From Pseudoclavibacter terrae (GTDB lineage Bacteria; Actinomycetota; Actinomycetes; Actinomycetales; Microbacteriaceae), in assembly GCF_008831075.1 (NCBI RefSeq), contig NZ_WBJX01000007.1:108027-172026 (forward strand): a stretch of DNA of 64,000 nt, given 5' to 3'. This document shows positions 63,649 to 64,000 of this stretch, piece after piece. The translations under genes were made by a program, and so were the position numbers. Under the pieces are notes generated by a model, which ran no database searches, was not told where the DNA came from, and saw only the letters and a program-made list of their open reading frames with translations. Position 1 is the stretch's first letter. Every line of letters begins with the position of its first letter.

Positions 63649-64000
63649 GTGGACTCTGCACTTCCCACGATCCAGCACTGGATCGATGGCGCCCTCGCGA
63701 CGACGACGCCGGCGCGCACCTCGCCGGTCTTCAATCCCGCCCTCGGCGTCGCCACCGCGAACGTCGCGCTGGCGGAGCAGGCGGAGATCGACGCCGCGGT
63801 CGCCGCAGCCAAAGCCGCGTTCCCGGGATGGTCGAACGCGTCGGTGGCGAAGCGTCAGGGGGTGCTGTTCCGCTTCCGTGAGCTGTTGAACGAGCGGAAG
63901 CTGGAGCTCGCGCGCATCATCACGTCCGAGCACGGCAAGGTCGTGTCCGACGCGGCCGGCGAGATCCAGCGCGGCCTCGAGGTCGTGGAACTCGCCACCG
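63649..64000 (+). CDS. mmsA: Methylmalonate-semialdehyde dehydrogenase, CoA-acylating (partial)
   Basis: Only the first 117 codons are in the window. They read IQHWIDGALATTTPARTSPV, FNPALGVATANVALAEQAEI, FPGWSNASVAKRQGVLF and IITSEHGKVVSDAAGEIQRG, the N-terminal pattern of MmsA, which converts methylmalonate or malonate semialdehyde to propionyl- or acetyl-CoA. GAGGAG precedes the GTG at 63649 by six bases, and a TAGTCT hexamer lies near 63580. The gene continues beyond the right edge. Confidence 0.88.
   Translation, partial: MDSALPTIQHWIDGALATTTPARTSPVFNPALGVATANVALAEQAEIDAAVAAAKAAFPGWSNASVAKRQGVLFRFRELLNERKLELARIITSEHGKVVSDAAGEIQRGLEVVELAT

Overview
The window is GC-rich (roughly 68-70% by eye), dense in genes and strongly biased to C or G at third codon positions. 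It holds bacterial chromosomal genes of an actinobacterium. Supporting signs are an HspR-type HAIR operator in front of clpB, an LAxTG cell-wall sorting signal, a maltokinase, DUF1023 and HxlR families, and many genes whose start codon sits 6-8 bases after a TAnnnT -10 hexamer with no Shine-Dalgarno sequence (leaderless mRNAs). The gene mix fits a Microbacteriaceae-like soil or plant organism; that family placement is inference. I see no rRNA, tRNA, CRISPR array, insertion sequence or origin. No stretch longer than about 300 bases lacks a gene.

1-6150: a divergent catabolic locus. Leftwards run an MHS-type transporter, a YtcJ-like amidohydrolase and a class-III PLP enzyme cut by the window edge. 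Rightwards run an APH-fold kinase and a GntR/FCD regulator. Two near-identical palindromes lie 10-16 bases before the two divergent starts. 6250-9320: a TetR-controlled heterodimeric SMR efflux pair, a quinone oxidoreductase and a second TetR. 9420-18600: sugar use, with a sortase-anchored GH106 rhamnosidase-like enzyme, a Gfo/Idh/MocA dehydrogenase, and a beta-glucoside operon (RAT element, BglG-type antiterminator, EIIBCA, GH1 phospho-beta-glucosidase). 18690-29300: housekeeping and stress genes, including MFS and EamA exporters, a DUF429 plus lipase-like pair, a methyltransferase, an HxlR regulator between two NAD(P)-binding reductases, a frameshifted zinc alcohol dehydrogenase and two membrane proteins.

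29590-34090: a second PLP-enzyme/kinase pair paralogous to the one at the left edge, followed by an ammonium transporter and a PII protein, with a GlnR-like box in the divergent promoter. The model is that a kinase phosphorylates an amino alcohol, the PLP phospho-lyase removes phosphate and ammonia, and Amt/GlnK handle nitrogen. 34110-44860: CGNR regulator and EamA exporter, a 2H phosphoesterase/DHDPS-like/Nudix string, nitroreductase, PEP-mutase-family lyase, membrane proteins, an N-domain-less ClpB and an Ogt-like protein lacking the acceptor cysteine. 44860-51640: a DeoR/LacI-hybrid regulator divergent from a 1820-residue secreted GH59-like multidomain enzyme.

51780-58310: membrane and lipoproteins, a YrdC-family protein, DUF1023, and a zeta-toxin operon preceded by two small genes that are paralogues of each other. 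58450-64000: maltokinase, RlmG-like methyltransferase, flavin-binding-fold protein, small membrane protein, a succinate-semialdehyde-type dehydrogenase and the start of a methylmalonate-semialdehyde dehydrogenase gene. Several gene ends carry long GC-rich hairpins without a U-tract.
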